Positions 1 to 8,267 of a stretch of 27,617 nucleotides of DNA are shown in pieces. The translations under genes were made by a program, and so were the position numbers. The stretch is from a virus. Where the stretch lies: positions 1 to 27,617 of the IMG/VR virus record IMGVR_UViG_3300037493_002582; one strand, given 5' to 3'. The notes beneath the pieces were generated by a model. It made no database searches. It saw only the letters and a program-made list of their open reading frames with translations, and had not been told where the DNA came from. The stretch's first letter is position 1. Each line of letters opens with the position of its first letter.

Positions 1-54
1 GGTTGCAATACCTAGCGTCAAAAAACGGAACCAGCTCAAAACCCATTCTTCCGA

Positions 55-546
55 CTGAAAACGCAAACCGATAGCGCCAAGCTGACGCAAGAGGAGCTGG
101 CGCGGGCGCTCGGTACAACGACTCGGACGCTGCGCGAGTGGATCAAGCGCGACGACTACCCGGCGGGCGCGAGCGTCAAGGATCTGATCGCCTGGCGGGA
201 CGCGGCTGGTCTCGGCAAGATCAAGGACGGCAGCATCAACGGACTCAAAGCCGAACTGATGCGCCGCGACATCGCCTTGCGCGACTTGAAGCTCCAGCGC
301 GAGCGCGCCGAGGTCGTCGAGCGCGAGACGGTCCGCGAGATGCTGCGCCTGCTCGGCACGAAGCTCGATCTGCTTCTGCGCCTAAAGCTTGAGGTCGAAC
401 TCGGTCCGCGTGTTGCAGGCAAGTCTGCCGCCGAGGCGAACGTCGAGGGGGCGCTGATTCTCGACGAGATCCGCGAAGTGGTGAACGGGAATCTTGCGCG
501 CTTCGAGGCGGACGCCATTAAAGCGACGATTACTTCCGATGGCTGA
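55..546 (+). CDS. Terminase small subunit, Nu1-like (start uncertain)
   Basis: Probable DNA-recognition subunit of the packaging terminase. The N-terminal part reads as a helix-turn-helix (LTQEELARALGTTTRTLREW, about residues 10-29 from the CTG at 55), followed by a spacer and a long charged helix (roughly residues 75-125) that in this family mediates oligomerisation and contact with the large subunit. The frame is open from a stop at 13-15 to the TGA at 544-546. It has no ATG, GTG or TTG before the ATG at 259, which would delete the helix-turn-helix. I therefore give CTG 55 as a provisional start; CTG 82 is another. A sequencing error or a start outside the window, joined by a frameshift, would also explain this. 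The gene overlaps the large subunit by 8 bases, the usual terminase pair arrangement. The function is a good family guess from the motif and the neighbour; the start is not secure. Confidence 0.7.
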   Translation: MKTQTDSAKLTQEELARALGTTTRTLREWIKRDDYPAGASVKDLIAWRDAAGLGKIKDGSINGLKAELMRRDIALRDLKLQRERAEVVERETVREMLRLLGTKLDLLLRLKLEVELGPRVAGKSAAEANVEGALILDEIREVVNGNLARFEADAIKATITSDG

Positions 547-2323
547 CGACGTCGACCTCCTTGCGGATCTGCGCCTGCCTCGGCCAGATCGCGCGCCGAT
601 CTACGATTGGGCCCGGCGGCACCTTCAGTTACCGGAAAGCTACGCCACGCCGGGGCCGTTTAACGTCAGACTATCGCCGTGGCTAATCCCGATCTTCGAC
701 GCGCTTCAGAATCCGCTCGTGCGCCGCGTCCACTTCCGCAAAGCGGTGCAGGTCGGCGGCACACTGGTGGCGGATGTCTGGTTGCCGTGGATAATCGCGA
801 ACGATCCCGGCCCGATCTCGTGGACGATGCAGACGGACGAGATGGTCGAGAAGCACGCGAAGACTCGCCTCTGGCCTCTGCTTGAGCGGTGCCGTCCGGT
901 GGCCGCGATGTTGCCGAAGCCGGGGCCGCACCGGACGACGACCGAGATCTACTTCGGCGGCTTCTTCCTGACGCTCAACGCGGCGAACCTTTCGACGCAG
1001 CAGTCGCAGTCGATCCGGTACAAGATCAACGACGAGCTATGGCTCCCGCGGTGGCAAGAGATCTACGGGCACGCCATCGCCCGCGTCTCAAAATTTGAAG
1101 AGGTCGGGCGGTCGAAGATCTACAACTCAAGCCAAGCGCCGATGATGGACGCTGAGACTGGCAACGTGGAGGACACGAGCTTTCGCGGCGGCGATCAGTC
1201 CGAGTGGCTGGCTGAGTGTCCGGCGTGCCGGAAGCTGCACCCAGTGACGTTCACGCAGGTGAACGAGGCGAAGGAGCGCGGCGGCGTAGTCTGGGCGCGG
1301 GACGCCAAGCGCGACGATGACACCTGGGACATTGCCCGCGTCGTCGAGACTTGCCGCTTTCGCTGCATTTCCTGCGGCCACGAGTCGCCGGACAACGACG
1401 CGACCCGCGCCAACTGGGCGAAGACTGGACGCTACGTTGCCGAGAATCCGAAGGCGCCGCGGGAGTTTCGCAGTTTCCGCATCGAGGCGCTGGTCACGCG
1501 GCCGATGCGGCTTCTGGTCGAGGAGTGGGCGCAGGCGGAAAACACTTGGGTTCGCACGGGGGACGACCAGCAGAAGATTGACTTCAGGACGAAGCGCGAA
1601 GCGCGGCCGTGGATCGTCGAGCGGAAGTCGGTCAACCTCCTCGTCAAGGACAGCGGCTACAAGCTCGCGGATTACTCGGACGGCCAGCCGATCCCCGACG
1701 AGGCGATCCGCTTTCTCGCCATCGACCGGCAGCAGGATCATTTCTGGTGCGAGGTCGGCGCGTTCTCGACGGCGCAAGGGCCGCGATACCGCCAGCTCTG
1801 GTTTGGCCGCATCAATACGCGGGATCAGCTACGGGCGCTCCAGCAGCGGTACAAGGTGTCCGATGCCTGCACGGCCCAAGACCGCGGCTACCGCCCGGCT
1901 GATGTGGACCGCGACTGCGCCGAATTCGGGTGGCGCTCGATGCGAGGCTACGGTCGGAGGACGTGGACGATGCGGGACGAGGGCACGGGCGCGATGATCA
2001 ACTTCCCATTCTCTGACCCGCAGATCAGCGACTACCGCGGCGGCGACGTTTACTTTTACAACTGGTCCGGCGATTACTTCAAGGATTTGCTCGCTGCGGC
2101 GCTCGAAGGCAAAGGCGATCTGCGCTGGGAGATGCCGAGCGACGTCAATCCCATGTACCTTGAACACTTGAGGGGCGAGCACAAGGTCGAGGTGCGAACG
2201 GGCGTCTGGGAGTGGCGCGAGGTCAGGGGCAATGCGCCGAACCACGGGCTCGATACATCGGCGATGCTGCTCTGCATGGCGACCATCGCCGGCATAATCA
2301 GGTACATGCCGCCGAAGCCGTAG
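539..2323 (+). CDS. Terminase large subunit, lambda gpA family
   Basis: ATPase and nuclease that cuts the concatemer and pumps DNA into the prohead. With the ATG at 539 the protein is 594 residues, close to the usual size of the family. Visible elements in order: a deviant Walker A KAVQVGGT with the lysine first (K68), as in lambda gpA; a Walker B end NDE with D165-E166; zinc-type cysteines C227/C230 and C276/C279, a pattern common in gpA homologues; and an RNase H-like nuclease with acidic residues D396 (in AIDRQQD), D448 (in AQDRGY) and D572 (in HGLDTSA). A start 45 bases upstream at 494 is possible, but the 539 ATG gives the normal 8-base overlap with the small subunit. It should act with the small subunit at the portal vertex. 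The assignment is secure. Confidence 0.95.
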   Translation: MADDVDLLADLRLPRPDRAPIYDWARRHLQLPESYATPGPFNVRLSPWLIPIFDALQNPLVRRVHFRKAVQVGGTLVADVWLPWIIANDPGPISWTMQTDEMVEKHAKTRLWPLLERCRPVAAMLPKPGPHRTTTEIYFGGFFLTLNAANLSTQQSQSIRYKINDELWLPRWQEIYGHAIARVSKFEEVGRSKIYNSSQAPMMDAETGNVEDTSFRGGDQSEWLAECPACRKLHPVTFTQVNEAKERGGVVWARDAKRDDDTWDIARVVETCRFRCISCGHESPDNDATRANWAKTGRYVAENPKAPREFRSFRIEALVTRPMRLLVEEWAQAENTWVRTGDDQQKIDFRTKREARPWIVERKSVNLLVKDSGYKLADYSDGQPIPDEAIRFLAIDRQQDHFWCEVGAFSTAQGPRYRQLWFGRINTRDQLRALQQRYKVSDACTAQDRGYRPADVDRDCAEFGWRSMRGYGRRTWTMRDEGTGAMINFPFSDPQISDYRGGDVYFYNWSGDYFKDLLAAALEGKGDLRWEMPSDVNPMYLEHLRGEHKVEVRTGVWEWREVRGNAPNHGLDTSAMLLCMATIAGIIRYMPPKP

Positions 2324-2331
2324 CAGACCAA

Positions 2332-2353
2332 CTCGTCAAAAGCATTTGACGAG
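2332..2353 (+). other. Perfect 9-bp hairpin before the gpW-like gene
   Basis: CTCGTCAAA (2332-2340), loop AGCA, TTTGACGAG (2345-2353): a perfect inverted repeat in the 42-base gap between the terminase and the connector gene. CTCTTTT follows seven bases later, so this is not a textbook terminator. It could be a weak terminator, an RNA-processing site or a translational control hairpin. Its 3' arm contains the TTTGACG element described separately. Confidence 0.5.
2345..2351 (+). promoter_or_regulatory. TTTGACG element, copy 1
   Basis: TTTGACG ends exactly 14 bases before the ATG at 2366. The same heptamer lies 14-15 bases before three other starts in the window (10523, 12893, 19123). The function is unknown; regulatory is an inference from the constant spacing. 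Confidence 0.35.
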
Positions 2354-2365
2354 GGCCGCTCTTTT

Positions 2366-2605
2366 ATGGCGGCTGACAATCCATTTCTCGACGTTGACGC
2401 GGCGACGCTTGCCGCGCTGAAGACCAAGGTTCTGGACGCTATACAAGCGTGCTTGCTCAACACGAGTTACTCGCTCAACGGCAAGTCGGTCACGCGCGCG
2501 GATCTCAACACGCTCAACCAGATGCTCGGCAACATCGTCGACGCCATTGAGTACCAGAGTGGCAACACGACCGACACGACGTTCGTCAGCTTCACAGGCA
2601 ATTAA
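2366..2605 (+). CDS. Head-tail connector, gpW-like
   Basis: A 79-residue protein with the size, composition and position (between large terminase and portal) of lambda gpW, the small connector that closes the filled head at the portal and lets the tail-joining proteins bind. A helix-rich N-terminal half (residues 10-30) is followed by the short segment SYSLNGKSVTRADLNTL and a second helix, matching the two-helix-plus-hairpin plan of the family. It follows the hairpin at 2332-2353 and ends 2 bases before the portal gene. No Shine-Dalgarno sequence is visible. The name rests on family resemblance and gene order, since proteins this small carry few invariant residues. Confidence 0.8.
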   Translation: MAADNPFLDVDAATLAALKTKVLDAIQACLLNTSYSLNGKSVTRADLNTLNQMLGNIVDAIEYQSGNTTDTTFVSFTGN

Positions 2606-2607
2606 CC

Positions 2608-4962
2608 ATGCAGACGTTCGACCCGGCACGAGTAATCGCGCAGCGTCCTTGGTTCGAGCGTGCGCTCGAGGTCGTCGCGCCCGGCATCGCGCTCAAGCGG
2701 ATGCAAGCGCGGGTCGAGGCGGCATTGTTTTCTTACAACGCGGCGCAGACCAATCGCATTTATGCGCCGATGACATACGGTCAGCCGAGCGAATCGGCGC
2801 AGACGGTGCGCGAACGCATCGTGATGATGTGGGAGGCGCGGAATCTCGTCGAGAATTGCCCAGAGGTTAAGGAGATCAGCCGAAAGTTCGGCAACTACCT
2901 GACGCCGACGGAATATTCGCCGAGCACTGGTGACCGTGACTACAACCTCATGGTCGGCGAATACTTTCACGACTGGTGCAAGCGGGCCGACGTCACTGGG
3001 CGAAATTCGTTTCGCAAGCTCGTGCAGATTGCCGCCGAGAGTCGACCTGTGGATGGCGACTGCGGCTTTGTGATTCGGCGCGTCAGCGAAGGACTCAAGG
3101 TACAGCTCGTGCCAGGCACGCGCATCGGCAACCCCAACGATAGCGGGCTCAACTCCGAGAACTACTTCGAGGGAGTGATTGTTGATGACTTCGGAATTCC
3201 GACCGCCTATAGAATCTATCGCGTCACGCGCGAGGGCGTATATTTCGGTGCCGAGGATGTTTCGGCGCGGAATTTCGTGCATTACTTCGACCCATTTCGC
3301 GTCGATCAGTATCGTGGCGTTACTGACTTCCATGCGGCGATCCAAACGGCTCGAATGCTGCATGAGATACTGCAAGCAGAGAAGGCCGGCGTTCGCTTTT
3401 CCTCGCAGCAGTCTGCGCTGGTCTTTACGGATCGTGGCACCGCGAACTCGCGCAATCTGTTTTCGCCGAATCCCGCAAATACCCTGGCGAATGGGCAGAC
3501 GCAGAAAAATGAACTGTCTGAGGTCGGGATGATCAAATATCTCGGACAAGCGGATCGCGTCGAGACCATGCCAGCGCGTCCCAGCGCGGCGTTCACTGGA
3601 TTTGTCGAGCATCTGATGCACGAGTTGGCGATTGCAGTCGGCATCCCTGAAGGCGTGCTTTTCGGCACGCAGAATTATAAAGGACCAAGCGTCCGCGCGG
3701 AGTTCGCCGCGGCGGATCGAGTCTTCACGCGACATCAGGGTGTCCTCGTCGACAAGGTTCTTGATCCGATCAAGAACGCTGTGATTCTGGACGGTATCGC
3801 GCGCGGCGAGATTTCGGCGCCAGAGATGCAGGCCGGCGAGACGCCAGTGCAGGCGCTCAAGCGCGCGACCCGCGGCGAATGGAGATTCCCGCCCAAGCTA
3901 TCCATCGACGTGGGCCGGGACTCAGCGGCGAACCTCAACGAAAACCGACAGGGCGCGAAATCGTTGCAGGAGATCGCCGCGGAGCAAGGCACCGACGCAT
4001 TCACGCGCCTTGAACAGATCGCCGCCGAGGCAGCCTACGTGGGAGAACTCTCCAAAAAGTACGGTATTCCTGAGACAGCGATCCGCCTCGTCACGAACTC
4101 CTTGCCAAGTACGCCGGTTGCCGCTGCCGCAGTTGGCGATCAAGTCGGTGCATCCGCTGCGCAGGCCCAGCAAGCCGCGTCGTCGACACAACCTGCGGCC
4201 GAGAACACCACCGCAGCCGCCTCGGTCGAAACTCCCGTTGAGCAGTTGAACGCTTCGGCAGACCTGATCACGATTAACTTCGCGGCAGATTCCTACGTTC
4301 CCAACGACCGCATGGCTGCGAACGCGCGCCGGGCGCTTGAAGTGCGGGACAAAAAGCCGATCTTGCAGCGAGGGATGACAAGCGTGGGCATCGCACGCGC
4401 TCGCGATATCATGAACAAGCGCCCACTGTCGGCCGATACGGTGCGCCGGATGAAGGCATATTTCGATCGGCACGAGATCGACAAACAGGGAGAGACTTGG
4501 GACGAGCAGGGGAAGGGGTGGCAGGCATGGCACGGCTGGGGTGGAGACGCTGGCCAGACGTGGGCTAACGCTATCGTCGAGCGTCTGAATAAACAGAGGA
4601 CCGAAAATTCCGACAGGAGCGAAAGACGACAATTTAGCGCCGCCACCGAAGTCGCCCTCGCGATGAAGCAGGCTCCGGTTGATGTAAACGAATGGCTCCC
4701 CGCCGTCGCGCAATATCGCCGTGAGCTAGATCAGCGTGCGCTTAAATCAAGCTCTCCGATCATAGCCGGGAAGATAGCTGCTGACTTGGTTGCATCGAAA
4801 AATTTCGATCTGCCGACTCCGATGCCAGGAGAGAGCCAAGAGAATTTCATGGCACGTTGCATGACTAATCCTATCGCGACGGAGGAATTTCCAGACACCG
4901 CACAACGCACGGCAGTCTGTATGCATCAGCACGAAAACAAGTTTGCGAAGAGCCAACAATAA
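2608..4962 (+). CDS. Portal protein, lambda family, fused to a C-terminal extra domain
   Basis: 784 residues, much longer than the roughly 500-550 of lambda gpB-type portals. Residues 1 to about 490 are the portal: a gpB-like start with a crossing-helix region, YKGPSVRAEFAAADRVF near residues 353-369 (a stretch typical of lambda-family portals) and the segment GEWRFPPKLSIDVGRDSAAN. An Ala/Thr/Gln-rich linker follows (about 505-550). The last 230 residues are a separate domain: GMTSVGIARARDIMNKRPLS with KAYFDRHEIDKQG and WHGWGGDAG, then a tail with GESQENFMARCM and EEFPDTAQRTAVC. I know these two stretches from phage head proteins, often prohead-protease or minor capsid proteins, where their function is not settled. 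The portal forms the dodecameric DNA channel. No frameshift is visible across the junction, so the fusion looks genuine. Confidence 0.92.
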   Translation: MQTFDPARVIAQRPWFERALEVVAPGIALKRMQARVEAALFSYNAAQTNRIYAPMTYGQPSESAQTVRERIVMMWEARNLVENCPEVKEISRKFGNYLTPTEYSPSTGDRDYNLMVGEYFHDWCKRADVTGRNSFRKLVQIAAESRPVDGDCGFVIRRVSEGLKVQLVPGTRIGNPNDSGLNSENYFEGVIVDDFGIPTAYRIYRVTREGVYFGAEDVSARNFVHYFDPFRVDQYRGVTDFHAAIQTARMLHEILQAEKAGVRFSSQQSALVFTDRGTANSRNLFSPNPANTLANGQTQKNELSEVGMIKYLGQADRVETMPARPSAAFTGFVEHLMHELAIAVGIPEGVLFGTQNYKGPSVRAEFAAADRVFTRHQGVLVDKVLDPIKNAVILDGIARGEISAPEMQAGETPVQALKRATRGEWRFPPKLSIDVGRDSAANLNENRQGAKSLQEIAAEQGTDAFTRLEQIAAEAAYVGELSKKYGIPETAIRLVTNSLPSTPVAAAAVGDQVGASAAQAQQAASSTQPAAENTTAAASVETPVEQLNASADLITINFAADSYVPNDRMAANARRALEVRDKKPILQRGMTSVGIARARDIMNKRPLSADTVRRMKAYFDRHEIDKQGETWDEQGKGWQAWHGWGGDAGQTWANAIVERLNKQRTENSDRSERRQFSAATEVALAMKQAPVDVNEWLPAVAQYRRELDQRALKSSSPIIAGKIAADLVASKNFDLPTPMPGESQENFMARCMTNPIATEEFPDTAQRTAVCMHQHENKFAKSQQ

Positions 4963-4969
4963 GTCGACA

Positions 4970-6598
4970 ATGGATACCCAGACCCAGATTGACAGACTGA
5001 TTGAACTTGCGATCATACAGCGGAGCGAACTGAAGCAGTTGGTCGAGCAACTTCCCGAGCTGCGTGAGCATCTCAATAACGAGATACAGAGCATTTTTGA
5101 GCAGACTGAACCCGAGATCCGGCAGGAACTCGAAACCTTTTTTGAGAAGCAGACGACCGAACTTGGTTTGAAGCTCAGTGCAAGTTTGGAGGCGAAAGTA
5201 GCGGCGCTTGCCTCGGATCTCAATAGGTCAACGCAAGCGCGTTACAATGTGCTTAAAGAGCAGGAGCAGAAGCTGGAGACACTGCGCAGTAACGCGAAAG
5301 AGAACTTGGCCAATGAGGTTGCAGGACTGCCGGAAAAGGTAAAGGACTTGGTCGAGCAACAACTGGCCAAGTTCCCGATAGCCGGCGAAATTGAGCAGCT
5401 CCGACGCGAATTTGCTGAACCCAAAACGATAACGCCACGCGGGCGTTGGGAAGCCGGGATGACATACAACAAGCTCGAGCTGGTCTCCTACGCGGGCGAG
5501 AGTTATATTTCCAATGGAGACGGCAATCAGGAAAAGCCATCTCGTTCTTCTTCGAGATGGACGTTGGTCGCAGCGCGAGGAGGTCATTCTTTTTCGCAAG
5601 GAGGCAATGCTGGAGGCGGCGCAAGCGTCGCCGTAGTGTCTGTGCAGGATGACGCAGCCCGCTATGCGTTGACGGCGACGCAGGCTCCGGTCGGGACGAT
5701 TGTGCGCGTCGCGAGCACCTCTCAGGATTATCTCGTCATTGACACATCCGCACTCGGCACCGACTTGGGATATTCAAATCTGAATCCTGCCGGACCCGCG
5801 CAGATCATTTTGCGGCGCGGCAACACTTCCGAATTGGCAGCGATCACGCCGGCAGAAGCGGAGCCGGTGTATGATACTGAAAAGAAATTCTTGCGCATGG
5901 GTGACGGTGCAACATTGGCTGGAAACATTCCGCCGGCTGCTGAATTGGTCGGCGCAGATGGCAGACCGTGCGCTGTCAGTGTCACCACTGCTTCTGATCG
6001 CGGTTTATGCATTGCGGCAGATGGGGCTGGTGTGGGCGTCCCGACATACGGGGCAAATAAGATTACATACTCTGAAAACGGCCCAGATGCATCTCCTTAC
6101 GTTTTTTTTGATAGCAGTGGAGGCGCAGCATTTCTTTATCCTCCTTCATCTGGAGGAATCATCGAAATACCGGCGACAGGATTCCGGTATGTAGAACAAA
6201 ATGATGTATCCAAATCGAATACGACGTTTCTCTCTATCTCAGCGGCAAGTCTTCCCGGTAACGTTGCCTTTTCCTTCGATGCCTTGCTCTATTTCACGGC
6301 AGATGCGTCGGGGGGCGTCAAGGTAAGCGTCACCAGTTCATCGGGAGCAGACATATTGGGTCTCTTCTACAAAGTCGAAGCTCGGAAAGGCGATGGCAAT
6401 CTTGAGGTGTTCAATATCAGAACCTCTCTGACAGTTGATGCGAACACGGGCCATACAAACTACGTTTTCGATATTCGAGGCGGCTTTTATACTGACAATG
6501 CAACCGATTTCGGAATCAGTTTTGCCAAGAACGCGGCTGCTGGCGGCAATACTACACTGAAGAGCGGAAGTTACATTCGGTTGTTTCGAGCCGCATGA
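4970..6598 (+). CDS. Fibre-like adhesin: coiled coil, CBM-like and Mtd-N-like segments
   Basis: 542 residues from the ATG at 4970; a TTG at 4943 is less likely because it overlaps the portal gene. Residues 1-150 are a heptad-rich, charged coiled coil, as expected of a trimeric fibre shaft. Residues 158-200 have the pattern GRWEAGMTYNKLELVSYAGE...SRWTLVA, resembling small carbohydrate-binding modules found in phage fibres. Residues 225-320 (QIILRRGNTSEL...EPVYDTEKKFLRMGDGATL) resemble the N-terminal domain of the major tropism determinant and other phage adhesins. The rest is beta-rich and probably the binding head. A host-surface adhesin or head-associated fibre is likely. Its position right after the portal, rather than after the tail-tip genes, is unusual. 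The gene overlaps the next by four bases. Its AT content looks higher than that of the head genes, which suggests transfer. Confidence 0.75.
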   Translation: MDTQTQIDRLIELAIIQRSELKQLVEQLPELREHLNNEIQSIFEQTEPEIRQELETFFEKQTTELGLKLSASLEAKVAALASDLNRSTQARYNVLKEQEQKLETLRSNAKENLANEVAGLPEKVKDLVEQQLAKFPIAGEIEQLRREFAEPKTITPRGRWEAGMTYNKLELVSYAGESYISNGDGNQEKPSRSSSRWTLVAARGGHSFSQGGNAGGGASVAVVSVQDDAARYALTATQAPVGTIVRVASTSQDYLVIDTSALGTDLGYSNLNPAGPAQIILRRGNTSELAAITPAEAEPVYDTEKKFLRMGDGATLAGNIPPAAELVGADGRPCAVSVTTASDRGLCIAADGAGVGVPTYGANKITYSENGPDASPYVFFDSSGGAAFLYPPSSGGIIEIPATGFRYVEQNDVSKSNTTFLSISAASLPGNVAFSFDALLYFTADASGGVKVSVTSSSGADILGLFYKVEARKGDGNLEVFNIRTSLTVDANTGHTNYVFDIRGGFYTDNATDFGISFAKNAAAGGNTTLKSGSYIRLFRAA

Positions 6599-7836
6599 AA
6601 CTCAACGGAGGAGTCGCAACGGCGCAACCGCCGAAATCGGTGGATTTTGGATTTGGCAAACCATCGTGGTTCGAGGCCAGTCTTGAGACTATTGTGCCAA
6701 ATCGCGTTGTCAGCGGCTCGGCGAGCAGCACAACCACGGTCGATGACGCGAACCTTAACGTTTTCACCGGGGCCACGACGGCAGTGGATAAGTCTCTCAA
6801 TCTCGAAATTCTTCAGCCACGAACCTACGGAACAGCGCCAACGAAGACATTGACCGGAAATGGATTCGTCCAATTCGGAGACACCGCGCAAACGATCCTT
6901 CAGTCCGTTGGAAACGGAGCGGCCAGTTTGTCGCTCGTTTCCCCGACGCGAACACTTGTCCTGCCGGTCATTGGCCAAGTCTCGACAAGTTCGACAACCG
7001 CTCTTACGTCATGGGTGAGCGGCTCACTTGCTCGGCACATTTACGACAGCATGACGACGCTAGCCACCGGCATCACTCCGCCGAATGGTCTAACCGCAAA
7101 CACATTTATTGAGCAAGCCTCGCTATTTACTACGAAGGAAAACGGCGGAGGAATAGCGGTGCGCAACACCGCTCACTGGCTATCCTCAATAGCCCTATCG
7201 GGAATATCAACATGGAACAGCGCATATGGTAATCCTTGGCAGGCGATAGCCGTATCTACTCGCCACCTGATCAATGCGGCTCACGTAGCATACCCGCCTG
7301 GGACCAATATTTGGTTTTGCTCGGCCGATGGAAATAACACTCGAGTGTCTCGCACCATTACGAGTTATCAGACATTCAATTATCTCGGAGCTGCCACGGA
7401 TATCGGACTCGCTACGCTGAATCAAGATTTGCCGGCGTGGGTGTCTATCGCCAAGGTCATGCCGGCGAATTGGGCGACGGTAAAGTGCCCCGATCTGTCA
7501 TATACTTTACCCTTCATTTTCGTCACTCAGGATCAATTCGCATCAATCCGATCTGGCGCAACTGATGGCCAGATTGTAATGACCACGCGAGCAGCCGTCT
7601 CGGCAGACATCGGATACAGCAACTGGAATCCTTACGCCATCACTCCGCGCTCTGGCGACTCTGGAATGCCATTCCTCACGGTCGTAAACAATGAACTGGT
7701 TCTGCTTGCTGTTGGCTCCAGTGTTTCAGACGCGCGGTGCATCAGCCCAATCATCAGTCAACTCAACACGGCGATGGCCACCGCAGGAGCGTATTCACTG
7801 AGTCAGGCAAATTTGTCCTCGTTCCCCTCGTACTAA
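6595..7836 (+). CDS. Putative trypsin-like serine protease of the virion
   Basis: 413 residues. The C-terminal half reads as a chymotrypsin-fold protease: His230 in LINAAHVAYPPG, Asp269 in ATDIGLATLNQ and Ser356 in SGDSGMPFL. The intervals of 39 and 87 residues are close to those of chymotrypsin (45 and 93), and G354-D355-S356-G357 gives the classical oxyanion-hole motif. The N-terminal half (to about residue 170) is Ser/Thr/Gly-rich and beta-prone, like fibre sequence. There is no signal peptide or zymogen-type cysteine pattern. The start ATG overlaps the fibre stop (ATGA), so the two proteins are probably made together and may assemble together. Possible roles are cutting a host surface protein during adsorption or processing the fibre. 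Head maturation is less likely because a normal prohead protease is present at 10523. The fold call is from motifs read by eye; the substrate is unknown. Confidence 0.7.
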   Translation: MKLNGGVATAQPPKSVDFGFGKPSWFEASLETIVPNRVVSGSASSTTTVDDANLNVFTGATTAVDKSLNLEILQPRTYGTAPTKTLTGNGFVQFGDTAQTILQSVGNGAASLSLVSPTRTLVLPVIGQVSTSSTTALTSWVSGSLARHIYDSMTTLATGITPPNGLTANTFIEQASLFTTKENGGGIAVRNTAHWLSSIALSGISTWNSAYGNPWQAIAVSTRHLINAAHVAYPPGTNIWFCSADGNNTRVSRTITSYQTFNYLGAATDIGLATLNQDLPAWVSIAKVMPANWATVKCPDLSYTLPFIFVTQDQFASIRSGATDGQIVMTTRAAVSADIGYSNWNPYAITPRSGDSGMPFLTVVNNELVLLAVGSSVSDARCISPIISQLNTAMATAGAYSLSQANLSSFPSY

Positions 7837-7840
7837 TCAT

Positions 7841-8260
7841 ATGAAACTTGTAAGCCCGATATCTCTCTTTTGTGCCCTCGTCTTGATGGCTGCTCCCGCC
7901 ACGGCTCTCGCTGTATCCGTCAACCTGATTTGCACTTTTGATCCTCCCGTTGATGTAATCAATCAAGCCGGGATTGAATACGCAGTGGAAGCGCGGCGCA
8001 GTGATGGTTTGTGGGTCGAGGTTGCCCGAGGGCCGGGTTCTCCGAATATCGGGTCGGGCATGACAGGATCTTTGCTTATTACGTTCAACGACAACGTTCC
8101 TTTCGGAGTCTATGCCGTGCGTGTCGTCGTAATTAAGCCCATTCGAGGTCCAGAGAGCGAGATTGCCACGACCGACATCGTTCCTGGAAAACCGATGAAT
8201 CCTAAAATAAACGCAACGCGACCACCGACGTCGAACACGACTACGGCAAACCCGCGCTGA
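7841..8260 (+). CDS. Small secreted protein, possible fibronectin III-like domain
   Basis: 139 residues. Residues 1-24 are a clear signal peptide: MKL, a hydrophobic core SLFCALVLMAAPA, then a likely cleavage after TALA. The mature part has alternating hydrophobic strands (GIEYAVEARRSDGLWVEVA, then GVYAVRVVVIKP), compatible with one fibronectin III-like beta-sandwich, and a Pro/Thr/Asn-rich C-terminal tail. Export suggests action in the periplasm or at the cell surface during infection, not a place in the capsid. It follows the protease gene by four bases and precedes the DUF1353 gene by seven. No closer family is recognised. A superinfection-exclusion or lysis-accessory role is conceivable but unsupported. 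Confidence 0.65.
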   Translation: MKLVSPISLFCALVLMAAPATALAVSVNLICTFDPPVDVINQAGIEYAVEARRSDGLWVEVARGPGSPNIGSGMTGSLLITFNDNVPFGVYAVRVVVIKPIRGPESEIATTDIVPGKPMNPKINATRPPTSNTTTANPR

Positions 8261-8267
8261 TTAACCA

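Noticed and set aside
156-518. Long minus-strand frames opposite the terminase, portal and other genes
   Set aside because: They mirror GC-rich coding sequence, carry no motifs and conflict with well-supported + strand genes.
4970-6598. Diversity-generating retroelement acting on the fibre gene
   Set aside because: The Mtd-like N-terminal segment suggested it, but no reverse transcriptase gene or template repeat is visible in the window.
6595-7836. Main head-maturation protease
   Set aside because: A standard prohead protease/scaffold lies at 10523-11464 next to the capsid genes, and this gene is coupled to a fibre gene.
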